A DNA stretch of 64,000 nucleotides from Rhodocyclaceae bacterium (GCA_030824275.1 JAVBXY010000014.1:24095-88094), one strand, 5' to 3'. Positions 16,742 to 24,721 are shown, counted from the stretch's first letter. Translations and numbers: made by a program. The notes: generated by a model not told the origin, from the sequence alone.

Positions 16742-17061
16742 GCGATTCCAACAACGGCCTCGACATCAAGCTGCTGGGCAAGGATTACCGCGTCGCCTGC
16801 GCTCCTGAAGAGCGCGAAGGGCTATCGGCAGCGGTGGCTTTCCTCGACGCCAAACTGACGGACATCGGCGACAAGACCCGCAGCACCGGCGAGCGTCTGG
16901 CGGTGATGGTGGCACTCAATATTGCCCACGAATTCCTCAGCCTGAAAGACGCGTCGCCGGAGGCCATGGCCGCACTTGAAAGCGAATCGATTCAGCGTAG
17001 AATCGATTCCATCGAGGCCAAGCTCGACGCAGCACTGGGACACCACGAACAGTTGTTCTGA
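16738..17061 (+). CDS. zapA: Cell division protein ZapA
   Basis: A 107-residue protein. The N-terminal globular part contains the ZapA landmarks LDIKLLGKDYRVACAPEE and LDAKLTDI, followed by RLAVMVALNIAHEFL and a C-terminal coiled coil (IQRRIDSIEAKLDAAL). ZapA binds FtsZ and cross-links protofilaments at mid-cell. Its gene is followed directly by the 6S RNA, an arrangement widely conserved in beta- and gammaproteobacteria and one that strengthens both assignments. Confidence 0.95.
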   Translation: MSDSNNGLDIKLLGKDYRVACAPEEREGLSAAVAFLDAKLTDIGDKTRSTGERLAVMVALNIAHEFLSLKDASPEAMAALESESIQRRIDSIEAKLDAALGHHEQLF

Positions 17062-17075
17062 CTCAGCGCTGCGGC

Positions 17076-17094
17076 AAGCCGGTCTCCCCGGTTT
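17076..17094 (+). terminator. Short hairpin after zapA
   Basis: AAGCCGG (17076-17082) pairs with CCGGTTT (17088-17094), with one G-U pair, and is followed by TCTCCT. This is a weak terminator candidate between zapA and the 6S RNA gene. It could equally be part of the 6S promoter region. Confidence 0.3.
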
Positions 17095-17095
17095 T

Positions 17096-17277
17096 CTCCT
17101 GCGGTGTTCGCCAAGGCCATACATTCCTTGAACCAATGCTAAATGGCATCGGCTACCGCCCAATGACGCTGCCGTTGTGATCGCCCCTCGCGGGCGGACC
17201 TGAAGCAGCAGGAACGTAGCCACTCTGGACCCAGGTTCAGTTAGGGATGCCGGCCAAACGGCACTCGCGGGAGAATC
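17096..17277 (+). ncRNA. ssrS: 6S RNA
   Basis: The region just after zapA has the 6S layout. A closing stem is formed by TCTCCTGCGGTG at the 5' end and CACTCGCGGGAGA at the 3' end. Conserved CGGTGTTCGCC opens it, and a long imperfect stem with a central bubble lies between. A CTTGAACC / GGTTCAG-type pairing is also present. The RNA mimics an open promoter and binds sigma70-RNA polymerase in stationary phase. Position, length (about 182 nt) and closing stem agree. Exact ends are approximate. Confidence 0.85.
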
Positions 17278-17300
17278 TGACACACGATGAACTATCTTCG

Positions 17301-17329
17301 GGCGCGGAAAGTTTCCGCGCCTTGTTTTT
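17301..17329 (+). terminator. Rho-independent terminator downstream of 6S RNA
   Basis: GGCGCGGAAA and TTTCCGCGCC form a strong GC-rich hairpin (17301-17321), followed by TTGTTTTT. It lies 24 nt after the 6S RNA 3' end and directly before the EAL-HDOD gene. Confidence 0.85.
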
Positions 17330-17343
17330 GATGCCATGAGTCC

Positions 17344-18603
17344 ATGAGTAGCAGCGTCGATCACTTGCGGGAAGTCTTCATCGGTCGTCAGCCGATCCTC
17401 GACAAGGATCAAGGCCTGGTCGGCTACGAACTGCTGTTCCGCAACTCTGACGACAACCACGCCGGCATCGAAAATGGCATGGCTGCCACCGCCGATGTGG
17501 TCTGCAAGGCCTTCGCCGAACTGGGCCTGGCCAACGTCTTCGGCCAGGTGCGGGCCTTCATCAACGTCGGTGCCGAATTCCTCAAGACCGACCTGACCGA
17601 ACTGCTGCCCAAGGACATCGTGGTCCTCGAGGTGGATGTCGCCGCCTTCGCCGATCCAGGCCTGCTGGCCCGCTGCCAGGAGTTGAAGGCCGAGGGTTAC
17701 GACTTTTCAGTGTCCGGCGTCAGCGACGTCAATGACAGCCTGTGGCCTCTCGTCGATCTCGCTACCTGGCTCAAGATCAACATGGACACCCTGCCCCACG
17801 AGAAGCTGCAAACCGTGGCGCGGGCGCTGTCCACCACCCGCCGTACCCTGATCGCCGCCCACGTCGAATCGCAGACCCAGATGGAGCTGTGTGCCCTGCT
17901 CGGCTTCCACCTGTTCCAGGGCTACTACTTCGCCCGCCCGGTGATCATGGAAGGCAAGAAACTCGATGCCTCCACCCAGGGCCTGTTGCGCCTGATCAAG
18001 CTGGTGGCCGAGGAGGCCGATCTCGGTCGCATCGAGGCTGCCTTTCGCCCCGAACCGGCGCTGGTCATCAATCTGCTGCGTCTGACCAATTCGGTGGGCG
18101 CCGGCATGCGCACCCGCATCACCTCGGTGCGCCACGCCATCACCGTGATAGGCCAGCGCCAGTTACAGCGCTGGTTGCAACTGCTGCTGTTTTCGCGCGG
18201 CGCCAATGTGGATCTCGCCCACAACCCGCTGCTCCAGCTCGCCGCCCTGCGTGGCCGCTTCATGGAACTGCTGGCGGACCGACTGCTTCCGGGCGAACGG
18301 GAACTGCACGACCCGGCCTTCATCACCGGCCTGATGTCCGTCGTTCCCGCTGCGCTGGGCATGAGCATGGCCAATGTGCTGGACCAGATTTCCCTCGACG
18401 ATGCGGTGCGCCAGGCCCTGTCGTCCGGTGAAGGCAAGCTTGGCCGCCTGCTGGCGCTGACCGAAACCTATGACGACAACAACGTCGGTGGCACCCAGGC
18501 CCTGCTCGGCGAATATGGCGAAAATGGCCATCCGGGCATGCTCGGCGAGATCCTTGCCGAAGCTCTGCTCTGGGTCCAGCAACTCGGCACGGAGACCGAC
18601 TGA
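17344..18603 (+). CDS. EAL-HDOD (YuxH-type) signalling protein with degenerate EAL domain
   Basis: The 419-residue protein has an N-terminal EAL-like domain (about 10-205) and a C-terminal HDOD domain (about 210-400). The EAL motif is replaced by YELLFR, so phosphodiesterase activity is unlikely. The start FIGRQPILDKDQGLVGYELLFR is typical of the YuxH/CdgJ group. The HDOD part contains PALVINLLRLTNSV and IGQRQLQRWLQLLLFSR, the latter nearly identical to a stretch in the HDOD gene at 41459. Such proteins link c-di-GMP or motility regulation to an HD-type output. It ends 1 nt before the EVE gene. Confidence 0.88.
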   Translation: MSSSVDHLREVFIGRQPILDKDQGLVGYELLFRNSDDNHAGIENGMAATADVVCKAFAELGLANVFGQVRAFINVGAEFLKTDLTELLPKDIVVLEVDVAAFADPGLLARCQELKAEGYDFSVSGVSDVNDSLWPLVDLATWLKINMDTLPHEKLQTVARALSTTRRTLIAAHVESQTQMELCALLGFHLFQGYYFARPVIMEGKKLDASTQGLLRLIKLVAEEADLGRIEAAFRPEPALVINLLRLTNSVGAGMRTRITSVRHAITVIGQRQLQRWLQLLLFSRGANVDLAHNPLLQLAALRGRFMELLADRLLPGERELHDPAFITGLMSVVPAALGMSMANVLDQISLDDAVRQALSSGEGKLGRLLALTETYDDNNVGGTQALLGEYGENGHPGMLGEILAEALLWVQQLGTETD

Positions 18604-19071
18604 ATGGCGCGCTACTGGCTGATGAAATCCGAACCTTCCGTCGTCGGCATCGACGACGTGCTGGCGATGCCGAACAAAACTGTGGACTGGTGGGGCGTGC
18701 GCAACTACCAGGCGCGCAATTTCATGCGCGACCAGATGAAGGTCGGCGATGGCGTCTTCTTCTACCACTCGTCCTGCCCCGAGCCTGGCATCGCCGGCAT
18801 CGCCGAAGTGTCGGCGCTGGCCTATCCGGACCGCACCCAGTTCGATCCCGATAGCCCTTACTACGACCCCAAGTCGACGCCGGAAAGCCCGCGCTGGGTG
18901 AACGTCGATGTGCGCATCGTCAGGAAGACTAGGCTGGTCGGTCTCGACGAGTTGCGTGCCCATCCGCAACTGGCCAACATGCGCGCGCTTCAGCGCGGCA
19001 ACCGTCTGTCGATCACGCCCATCGATCCGGCGGAATGGACGTTCATCGTCAAGGAGTTGATCGGCAAATGA
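18604..19071 (+). CDS. EVE domain-containing protein
   Basis: The 155-residue protein is a single EVE domain (PUA-like fold). MARYWLMKSEPSVVGIDDVL, WWGVRNYQARNFMRD and VFFYHSSC are diagnostic. EVE domains recognise modified bases in DNA or RNA, and the chromosomal stand-alone type occurs widely near conserved housekeeping genes. It abuts the EAL-HDOD gene and its stop overlaps the start of the TauE/SafE gene (ATGA), so the three are probably co-transcribed. No restriction or defence partner is next to it, so a defence role is not suggested here. Confidence 0.93.
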   Translation: MARYWLMKSEPSVVGIDDVLAMPNKTVDWWGVRNYQARNFMRDQMKVGDGVFFYHSSCPEPGIAGIAEVSALAYPDRTQFDPDSPYYDPKSTPESPRWVNVDVRIVRKTRLVGLDELRAHPQLANMRALQRGNRLSITPIDPAEWTFIVKELIGK

Positions 19072-19874
19072 TCGCCTGGCTGCTTGCCTATCTGGCGCTC
19101 GGCGCCTTTGCCGGCTTCTTCGCCGGCCTGCTCGGCGTCGGCGGCGGCGCCGTGATGGTGCCGGTGCTGGCGGTGATGTTCGCCGCGCAGAACTTCCCCG
19201 ATGCCCATCTGATGCACCTGGCACTCGGCACCTCGATGGCGACCATCATCTTCACCTCGGTCTCCAGCCTGCGCGCCCACCATCAGCACGGCGCGGTGCT
19301 CTGGCCCATCGTCAAGAGCGTCGCCCCCGGCATCATCCTCGGCACCCTGGCTGGCGCGCAGATCGCCGCCCATGTACCGACGCGGCCGCTGGCGATCTTC
19401 TTCGCCGTGTTCATGAGCTACGTGGCGATCCAGATGATCCTCAACGTCAAACCCAAGCCCTCGCGGGAACTGCCGGGCGCGACGGCCATGTTCGGCGTCG
19501 GCGCCGGCATCGGCGGCATCTCATCACTGGTGGCCATCGGTGGCGGCTCCCTGTCGGTGCCCTTCATGACCTGGTGCAACATCAAGATGCATCAGGCCAT
19601 CGGCACCTCGTCGGCAATCGGTTTCCCCATCGCCGTGGCCGGTACCGTCGGCTACATGATCAGCGGCTACGGTGCCATGCAGCAAGGCGGACTGCCCGCC
19701 GGCAGCTTCGGCTTCATCTACCTGCCGGCACTGGCCGGCACGGTGATCGCCAGCGTCCTGGCCGCGCCGTTCGGCGCGAAGCTGGCCCATCGCCTGCCGG
19801 TGGCGGTGCTGAAGAAGATATTTGCCGGCGTCATCATCCTGCTCGTGGCCAAGATGCTGCACGGCCTGCTATGA
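19068..19874 (+). CDS. TauE/SafE-family sulfite/organosulfonate exporter-like protein
   Basis: The 268-residue polytopic protein has two related halves, each with a glycine-rich motif: GLLGVGGGAVMVPVLAV near residue 23 and GIGGISSLVAIGGGSLSVPF near 150. These repeats and the eight or so helices define the TauE/SafE (DUF81) family. Members are thought to export sulfite or sulfoacetate or to move other anions, and the substrate here is unknown. The start codon overlaps the EVE stop. A fragment of the dispersed element begins at its stop codon. Confidence 0.87.
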   Translation: MIAWLLAYLALGAFAGFFAGLLGVGGGAVMVPVLAVMFAAQNFPDAHLMHLALGTSMATIIFTSVSSLRAHHQHGAVLWPIVKSVAPGIILGTLAGAQIAAHVPTRPLAIFFAVFMSYVAIQMILNVKPKPSRELPGATAMFGVGAGIGGISSLVAIGGGSLSVPFMTWCNIKMHQAIGTSSAIGFPIAVAGTVGYMISGYGAMQQGGLPAGSFGFIYLPALAGTVIASVLAAPFGAKLAHRLPVAVLKKIFAGVIILLVAKMLHGLL

Positions 19875-19957
19875 AAAGTCGGCGCTGATAAAGCAACTAC
19901 GCTACAGGGCGGTCGAGCAAAAGACGCTCTCCTCGCCGTAGCGGATGATGAGACGGC
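19874..19957 (-). repeat. Dispersed element, apparently split copy
   Basis: AAAAGTCGGCGCTG (19874-19887) is identical to the right 14 nt of the element in reverse orientation. AGACGGCGAT, matching the other end, appears at 19951-19960 after about 61 bp. The intervening segment holds a hairpin. This may be an interrupted element or a partial copy plus a chance match. Confidence 0.5.
19900..19943. terminator. Hairpin between convergent TauE/SafE and yrfG genes
   Basis: CGCTAC (19900-19905) and GTAGCG (19938-19943) are complementary, with the adjoining AGGGCG and CTCGCC extending the stem imperfectly. The position between convergent genes suggests a shared terminator, although neither side has a strong T-run. 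Confidence 0.3.
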
Positions 19958-19967
19958 GATATCTGAA

Positions 19968-20621
19968 TCAGTTCGGGATCAGCTGCGAGAAGTCGTCGAT
20001 GGCCGGGTAGTCGCCGGTGTGTTTTTGCGGCTGCCGGGTGTCCGGCCGCTTCACTGCCACCAGATGAGCGATGCCGTAGCGACGGGCCGAATCCAGTACC
20101 GGCAGGCTGTCGTCCACCAGCACCGTGCGCGCCGGGTCGAAGGGTTCGATCTCGCGCAGGCGCTGCCAGAAGGCCTGCTGCTCCTTCGCCGCACCCAGCG
20201 CATGGGAACTGACGATGGCGTCGAAATGCGGATCGAGGCCGGTGCGCGCCATTTTCAGCGTCAGGCTTTTGTGGTGGGCGTTGGTGGCCAGCACGATGCG
20301 CTTGCCGGCAGCGCGCACGGCGGCGAGAAAATTCGTGACGTGGGGATGGACATCGATCAGGTGCGCCACCTCTTCCTTGAGGCGCATGATGTCCAACTCA
20401 AGTTCGGTGGCCCAGTAGTCCACCGAATACCAATCCAGCGTACCGGCGCGGGCATGAAAGCGCGCGGCGAGATCGTCGCGGATCGCGTCCACCGGCAGCC
20501 CCTGCGCCTCGGCAAAACGCCGGGGCAGATGGGTCTGCCAGAAGTGGTTGTCGAAATACAGGTCCAGCAGGGTGCCGTCCATGTCCAGCAGGACGGTATC
20601 GATGCGGGACCAGTCGATCAT
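19968..20621 (-). CDS. yrfG: GMP/IMP nucleotidase (HAD family)
   Basis: The 217-residue HAD hydrolase closely matches the YrfG pattern along its length. Motif I is VLLDMDGTLLDLYFDNHFWQ, the middle has LDWYSVDYWATELELDI, motif II is VLATNAHHKSL and motif III/IV is VLVDDSLPVLDSARRYGI. YrfG dephosphorylates GMP, IMP and related 5'-nucleotides. The start ATG 20621 overlaps the stop of the upstream DsrE-like gene by 4 nt. The longer open frame before it reads through that gene and is rejected. Confidence 0.88.
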   Translation of the reverse strand: MIDWSRIDTVLLDMDGTLLDLYFDNHFWQTHLPRRFAEAQGLPVDAIRDDLAARFHARAGTLDWYSVDYWATELELDIMRLKEEVAHLIDVHPHVTNFLAAVRAAGKRIVLATNAHHKSLTLKMARTGLDPHFDAIVSSHALGAAKEQQAFWQRLREIEPFDPARTVLVDDSLPVLDSARRYGIAHLVAVKRPDTRQPQKHTGDYPAIDDFSQLIPN

Positions 20622-21088
20622 GGCCGCAGGTAGCTCCAGCCCTCGGCCTGCTTGCGCATGATCTCGATGGCGCCGGCAGGAACGTAGCCGATGCCGGCCA
20701 GCATGTCGTCCTTGCTCACCTTCTGCGCGGTCAGGGTGTTTTCGCAAGCCACGACCTTGACGCCGGCAGCCAGTGCATCCTGGATGCGATTGGCAACTAC
20801 CGAGTCGCCCTTGAGCATGTCGATGCCGGGACCGAAGGCCACCAGTTCGATGTCCACCTTGTCGGCACCGATGCCGGACTGCACGTTCTTGATGTTGTTG
20901 AGCGCCAGATTCCAGCGCTTGGCATCGGACTCGCTGATCTGCACGACCATGCGGTCACGCTGGACCTTCTTGGCGACGGCCTTGGCCTTCTTTGGCGCGG
21001 CCGGGGCGTCGGCAGCAACGGCCGGCAGGGCGGTGGTGGCGAAAGCAGCCAGCAGGGTGCTCAGGAAAATACGACGAACGGATTTCAT
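20618..21088 (-). CDS. Secreted DsrE-like protein, paralogue 1
   Basis: A 156-residue protein with an N-terminal signal peptide (cleavage likely after LPAVA, near residue 25) and a lysine/alanine-rich spacer before a DsrE/DsrF-like domain. The domain carries a conserved cysteine in VVACENTLTAQ, followed by GIGYVPAGAIEIMRKQAEGW and the ending SYLRP. The same layout recurs in the adjacent 21201-21623 gene. Cytoplasmic DsrE proteins carry persulfide sulfur, so a periplasmic sulfur-relay or thiol function is plausible. ATG 21088 follows AGGAG. Confidence 0.85.
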   Translation of the reverse strand: MKSVRRIFLSTLLAAFATTALPAVAADAPAAPKKAKAVAKKVQRDRMVVQISESDAKRWNLALNNIKNVQSGIGADKVDIELVAFGPGIDMLKGDSVVANRIQDALAAGVKVVACENTLTAQKVSKDDMLAGIGYVPAGAIEIMRKQAEGWSYLRP

Positions 21089-21200
21089 GGTGGGTCTCCT
21101 CATTCGGGTTGGATGCTGCGTCTGCTGCGCAGTGCGGCCAGCATACCAGTGGCCGGGGGCAGGCTTCCTCGCTGATCGTTTATGCCGGAATACACCCCGG

Positions 21201-21623
21201 TTATGGTCGCAGATAAATCCAGCCACGCTGCTGCAAACGCATCACTTCGACATAGCCGGCCTTGGCATAGTCGATGCCGTCGACCATGTCGTCCTTGTTC
21301 AGATGCTGGGCCGACATGGAGTTGCCGCAGGCGACGAAGCGCACGCCGGCAGCCTTCGCGTCCTGCACCGCATTGGCCGTCAGCGCGTCGGCCTTGAGCA
21401 TGCCGAGACCGGCGCCGATGGCGACCACGGCAATATCCGCCTGCCCCAGTTCGGCGCGGATGTTGTTGATGTTGCCCAGCACCGCATGCCACTTTCGCGA
21501 GTCCTCATCGGAGACCTGGAAGACGATGCGGTTCACATTCACAGCCTTGTCTGCTGCCTGTGCAGGGCTACCAGCAAGCAGCGACACGAAGGACAACAGG
21601 AGAGCCAGGTAACGAAAAATCAT
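21201..21623 (-). CDS. Secreted DsrE-like protein, paralogue 2
   Basis: The 140-residue protein has a clear signal peptide (MIFRYLALLLSFVSLLAGSP, cut near AQAA). Its DsrE-like domain has conserved VACGNSMSAQ (the reactive-cysteine position), KDDMVDGIDYAKAGYVEVMRLQQRGW and the C-terminus IYLRP. It is clearly a tandem duplicate of the following gene at 20618-21088. It lies 18 nt after the enoyl-CoA hydratase gene in a continuous minus-strand run that also holds a TlpA-like thioredoxin and a rhodanese, which fits a thiol/sulfur theme. Confidence 0.85.
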   Translation of the reverse strand: MIFRYLALLLSFVSLLAGSPAQAADKAVNVNRIVFQVSDEDSRKWHAVLGNINNIRAELGQADIAVVAIGAGLGMLKADALTANAVQDAKAAGVRFVACGNSMSAQHLNKDDMVDGIDYAKAGYVEVMRLQQRGWIYLRP

Positions 21624-21641
21624 GTCGTGCTCCTTCGCAAC

Positions 21642-22418
21642 TCAGCAGCCCGTGAATGCCGGCTTGCGTTTTTCCAGAAAGGCCGCCAAACCTTCCGCGT
21701 AGTCCGCGCTGTCCAGGAAGGCGAAGGAAGCGCGCTTTTCTTCCTCGGATAGCGGCCGATCCTCCTGCAGGCGGGCGATCCACTGCTTGTGCCAGCGAGC
21801 AACCAGCGGCGCGCCGCTGGCGATGCGGGCAGCCGTCGCCTGGGCTTCGGCGAACACCTCGGCATCGGCGACCACCCGCGTCAGCAGGCCCTTGGCATAG
21901 GCCTCGGCGGCTGTCAGCAAGCGCCCTTCGAGCAGGATCTCCTTGGCCACCGCCGGCCCGGCCAGCCTGAGCAGGCCGGACAGTTCGCCGGGATACATGG
22001 AGAAGCCCAGCTTCATGATCGGCGCACCAAATTTCGCGCCCTCGCCGGCAATGCGCAGGTCGCAGGCGCAGGCGATTTCCAGCCCGCCGCCGACACAGGG
22101 GCCAAGGATCGAGGCCACTGTCGGATGCGGGCAATCGGCGATGGCGTCCAGCGCCGCGCCCACGGCCTCGTGATAGGCCAGCGCCAGATCGACGGTGGCC
22201 CGCGCAGTGCGGAACTCCTCCAGGTCGCCGCCGGCGGCGAAGGCCTCGCCCGCGCCCCGCAGGATCACGCAGCGCAGGGAATCATCGGCGCTCACCTGGG
22301 CCATGACTTCATGCAGGCGGCGCCACATGGCGGCGTTCAGTGCATTCAGCTTGTCGGGATGGGAAAGGGTGACGGTGGCGATGTCGCCGGTACGGGAAAG
22401 AAGGATGTCTGCGGTCAT
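21642..22418 (-). CDS. Enoyl-CoA hydratase/isomerase family protein
   Basis: The 258-residue crotonase-fold protein begins MTADILLSRTGDIATVTL. Oxyanion-hole segments are RGAGEAFAAGGDLEEF (about 63-78) and ILGPCVGGGLEIACACDLRIA (about 106-126). LGFSMYPGELSGLLRLAG follows. The usual catalytic glutamate of hydratases near the second segment is not evident, because the PGELSG region has only one acidic residue. The reaction could therefore be isomerisation or another acyl-CoA chemistry. ATG 22418 overlaps the stop of the MFS gene. Confidence 0.85.
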   Translation of the reverse strand: MTADILLSRTGDIATVTLSHPDKLNALNAAMWRRLHEVMAQVSADDSLRCVILRGAGEAFAAGGDLEEFRTARATVDLALAYHEAVGAALDAIADCPHPTVASILGPCVGGGLEIACACDLRIAGEGAKFGAPIMKLGFSMYPGELSGLLRLAGPAVAKEILLEGRLLTAAEAYAKGLLTRVVADAEVFAEAQATAARIASGAPLVARWHKQWIARLQEDRPLSEEEKRASFAFLDSADYAEGLAAFLEKRKPAFTGC

Positions 22419-23692
22419 GAATGCATCTGCCTGCAATGGCTTTCGCGAGCGAAAAGGATGAGAACGGCGGCGATGACGACGGCGCCGAAGACCAGCGCAA
22501 AGCCGGCCTGCCAGGCAGCGGCGTCGTAGATGCGGGCGCCGGCGTCGACGGTGCCGCGCCATCGGTTGTCGAGCATCCAGCCTACTGCCGGCTGGAGGAA
22601 CATGCCACCCATCAGTGGCCCCATGTTGCACACGCCCGAGGCGGTGCCAACCACGCGCAGGGGCACCGACTCCTTGGCCCAGGCGAAGCCGATGATGATG
22701 TTGCCCGAGGCGAAGCCGGTCGGCACCAGCAGGACGACCAGCAGCCACAGCGGCAAAGGCAGGAAGATGATGGCCAGCCAGCCGAGCAGGGCGATGCCGG
22801 CGGTGATCAGGTAGAGCGGCTTGCGTCGGCCCATTTTTTCCGACCAGGCGCCGAGCAGCGGCCCGCCCAGGGCCCAGGACACCAGCAGCGTCGAGGTGAT
22901 CGCCGCCGCGCTCTTCGGGTCGAGGCCATGTACCTGCTTGAGGAAGGGCACGCCCCAGAGGCCGGCGAAGGTCAGCACCGCACCGGAGAAACCGACGGGA
23001 ACCGCCGTGAGTATCCAGATGTTGCGGTAGGAGAGTACTTCCAGCAGTCCTTTGAGCACCGGCGTTGGTGCGTGGGACTGATGCATATGCTGGGCATGGC
23101 TGGCGTAGCCGCGCTCGGACGGATCGTCACGTACCCATAACCAGGTGGCGATGCAGAGCATTGCCGTCAGTCCGCCGGACACCGCCATCACCGCGCGCCA
23201 GCCGAAGGTCTCCACCAGCAGGCGCAAGGGCACCCCGGCTACCACGCCGCCGACCACGCCCATCAGCAGCGCCATGCCCGAGGCCAGCGCGTATTGCTGC
23301 GGCGAGAACCAGTGGCTGGCCAGCTTGAGCATGGAGACGAAGGCCACCGCCACCGAGGCACCGATCAGCAAGCGCCCCGCATTGGCCCACCAGAGATCCG
23401 GTGCCAACGCGAAGATGACACTGCCCAGCGCAGCGACGCCGGCGCCGGCGGTGAGCAAACGGCGCGGGCCCCAGCGGTCGGCGATGACGCCAGTGGGAAT
23501 CTGCATCGCCACGTAGGAATAGAAATAGAAGGCCGAGAGATTGCCGAGCGCCGCGCCGCCGATCATGAACTCCGTCATCAGCTGCTCGGTGATGACCGCC
23601 GGCGCGACGCGTTGATAGAAGCCGATCAGATACAACAGGGCACCGAGGCCCCAGACCGACCAGGCCAGCGCGGCGGGTGGGAAAGACGGCAT
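22415..23692 (-). CDS. MFS transporter
   Basis: ATG 23692 gives 425 residues and about 12 membrane helices. The family signature between helices 2 and 3 is TGVIADRWGPRRLL, and GAWSEKMGRRKPLYL is the matching loop in the second half. The arrangement resembles the glycerol-3-phosphate/hexuronate/phthalate-type (OPA/ACS) carriers, but the substrate is not determinable. Upstream in-frame sequence containing a 21-bp palindrome is excluded from the coding region. The stop overlaps the enoyl-CoA hydratase start by 4 nt, suggesting the two act on related acids. Confidence 0.85.
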   Translation of the reverse strand: MPSFPPAALAWSVWGLGALLYLIGFYQRVAPAVITEQLMTEFMIGGAALGNLSAFYFYSYVAMQIPTGVIADRWGPRRLLTAGAGVAALGSVIFALAPDLWWANAGRLLIGASVAVAFVSMLKLASHWFSPQQYALASGMALLMGVVGGVVAGVPLRLLVETFGWRAVMAVSGGLTAMLCIATWLWVRDDPSERGYASHAQHMHQSHAPTPVLKGLLEVLSYRNIWILTAVPVGFSGAVLTFAGLWGVPFLKQVHGLDPKSAAAITSTLLVSWALGGPLLGAWSEKMGRRKPLYLITAGIALLGWLAIIFLPLPLWLLVVLLVPTGFASGNIIIGFAWAKESVPLRVVGTASGVCNMGPLMGGMFLQPAVGWMLDNRWRGTVDAGARIYDAAAWQAGFALVFGAVVIAAVLILFARESHCRQMHS

Positions 23693-23701
23693 TCCCCCCA
23701 G

Positions 23702-23722
23702 CCCCCTTTCCGGGAAAGGGGG
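23702..23722. repeat. 21-bp perfect palindrome upstream of the MFS gene
   Basis: CCCCCTTTCC and GGAAAGGGGG are perfect inverted arms around a single G. It lies directly upstream of ATG 23692, between the TlpA-like and MFS genes. It is probably a REP-like or attenuator hairpin and would sequester the region before the MFS start. Confidence 0.5.
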
Positions 23723-23754
23723 TGACGGCGGCTCGCTGCGCTCGACGGGTTTCG

Positions 23755-24312
23755 TCACGCCGGAAACTTCTCCGCCCACCACAGGCGCGCTTTCAATCCC
23801 CAGGTCGTCGCATACCCGACCACGCGGAAACGCACGTTGCCGGCGGCATCGACGACGAAATGCGTCGGCACGCCGCGCACGCGCCAGTTGTTCGCGTGGC
23901 GGCCATCGGCATCCACCAGCGTCGGCAGATCGATGCCGCGTTCCTTCAGGTGCTTCGTCACCGCCGCCGCATCGCCGGACTGCATGGCGACGGAGACGAC
24001 GTGATGATCCTTCGCCACCGAAACGATGTTGCCCTCCTCCGCCTTGCACACCGGGCACCAGGTGGCCCAGAAAGCGACCAGGGTCGCCGCGCCTGTCGCC
24101 GTCTGGCCAGCGCCGACTTTTACCGGCAACCCATTGGTCAGCACACCCTCCAGCGGCGGTGCGGCACCTTCGGGCAGGCCACGCGACTGGTACATCTGTA
24201 CCGCGACGACGACGGCGATGATGAGGACGGCTTCGAGCATGCGGCGCGGGGTGAAAAGTCGCCGCAGGCGATCCTTCAACACTGCTCCCACGGCAGGCTT
24301 TCGAAACGCCAA
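23755..24312 (-). CDS. TlpA-like membrane-anchored thioredoxin
   Basis: The 185-residue protein has an uncleaved N-terminal helix (about 25-40, MLEAVLIIAVVVAVQM) and a periplasmic thioredoxin domain whose active site is WCPVC (C86, C89). The cis-proline region is VRGVPTHFVVD. The TlpA/ResA family reduces periplasmic disulfides, often for cytochrome c maturation or copper delivery. Residues 65-72, KVGAGQTA, come from a dispersed-element copy just before the catalytic strand. The start codon lies within the rhodanese gene (37-nt overlap), so the two are co-expressed. Confidence 0.88.
   Translation of the reverse strand: MAFRKPAVGAVLKDRLRRLFTPRRMLEAVLIIAVVVAVQMYQSRGLPEGAAPPLEGVLTNGLPVKVGAGQTATGAATLVAFWATWCPVCKAEEGNIVSVAKDHHVVSVAMQSGDAAAVTKHLKERGIDLPTLVDADGRHANNWRVRGVPTHFVVDAAGNVRFRVVGYATTWGLKARLWWAEKFPA
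24098..24121 (+). repeat. Dispersed 24-nt element in the TlpA-like gene
   Basis: This copy differs from consensus at one position (TCTGGCC for TCTCGCC). It is antisense to the gene and read as KVGAGQTA, about 14 residues before the CPVC active site. Confidence 0.88.
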
Positions 24313-24668
24313 CCGTTCATCGAGCCGCGATGATGGGTGTCGTCCAGCTCGCCCTCGAAGCCGTGCAGCACGTTGTAGATGCGCGTGAAGCCGGCGGCTT
24401 CCAGCGTCTTGCCTGCATCCACCGAGCGGTTGCCGCTACGGCAGATCAGCACCACCGGGCGGTCATGGCCGTGACCGGCGAGCTTTTTCACTTCGCCAAC
24501 GAAATGGGGGTTGATCTCCCAGTCGGGACCGTCGTTCCATGCGATGTGGGTGGCGCCCGCCGGATGGCCGACGAAAAGGAATTCCATTTCGCTGCGGCAG
24601 TCCACGAACAGGGCGCTGGGGTTCTCGTGCAGGAATTTGGCGGCTTCCTTGGGCGTCAGGTGGTCCAT
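24276..24668 (-). CDS. Rhodanese-like domain protein
   Basis: A single rhodanese domain of 130 residues. The active-site loop is CRSGNRS, with the catalytic cysteine near residue 89, and the N-terminal part has ALFVDCRSEMEF. Such proteins transfer sulfane sulfur to thiophilic acceptors. No signal peptide is seen, so it is cytoplasmic. It is the first gene of the minus-strand run down to 19968 and overlaps the TlpA-like gene. The ATG at 24668 follows AAGGAGAAC. Confidence 0.92.
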   Translation of the reverse strand: MDHLTPKEAAKFLHENPSALFVDCRSEMEFLFVGHPAGATHIAWNDGPDWEINPHFVGEVKKLAGHGHDRPVVLICRSGNRSVDAGKTLEAAGFTRIYNVLHGFEGELDDTHHRGSMNGWRFESLPWEQC

Positions 24669-24721
24669 AGTGTTCTCCTTCGGGGAACAATCATTCTAGC
24701 GAAGGACGGTATAGTCGGCCG

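Noticed and set aside
18604..19071. EVE domain read as part of a defence system
   Set aside because: There is no restriction, helicase or nuclease partner nearby. The neighbours are housekeeping-type genes, so a stand-alone chromosomal EVE protein is the simpler reading.
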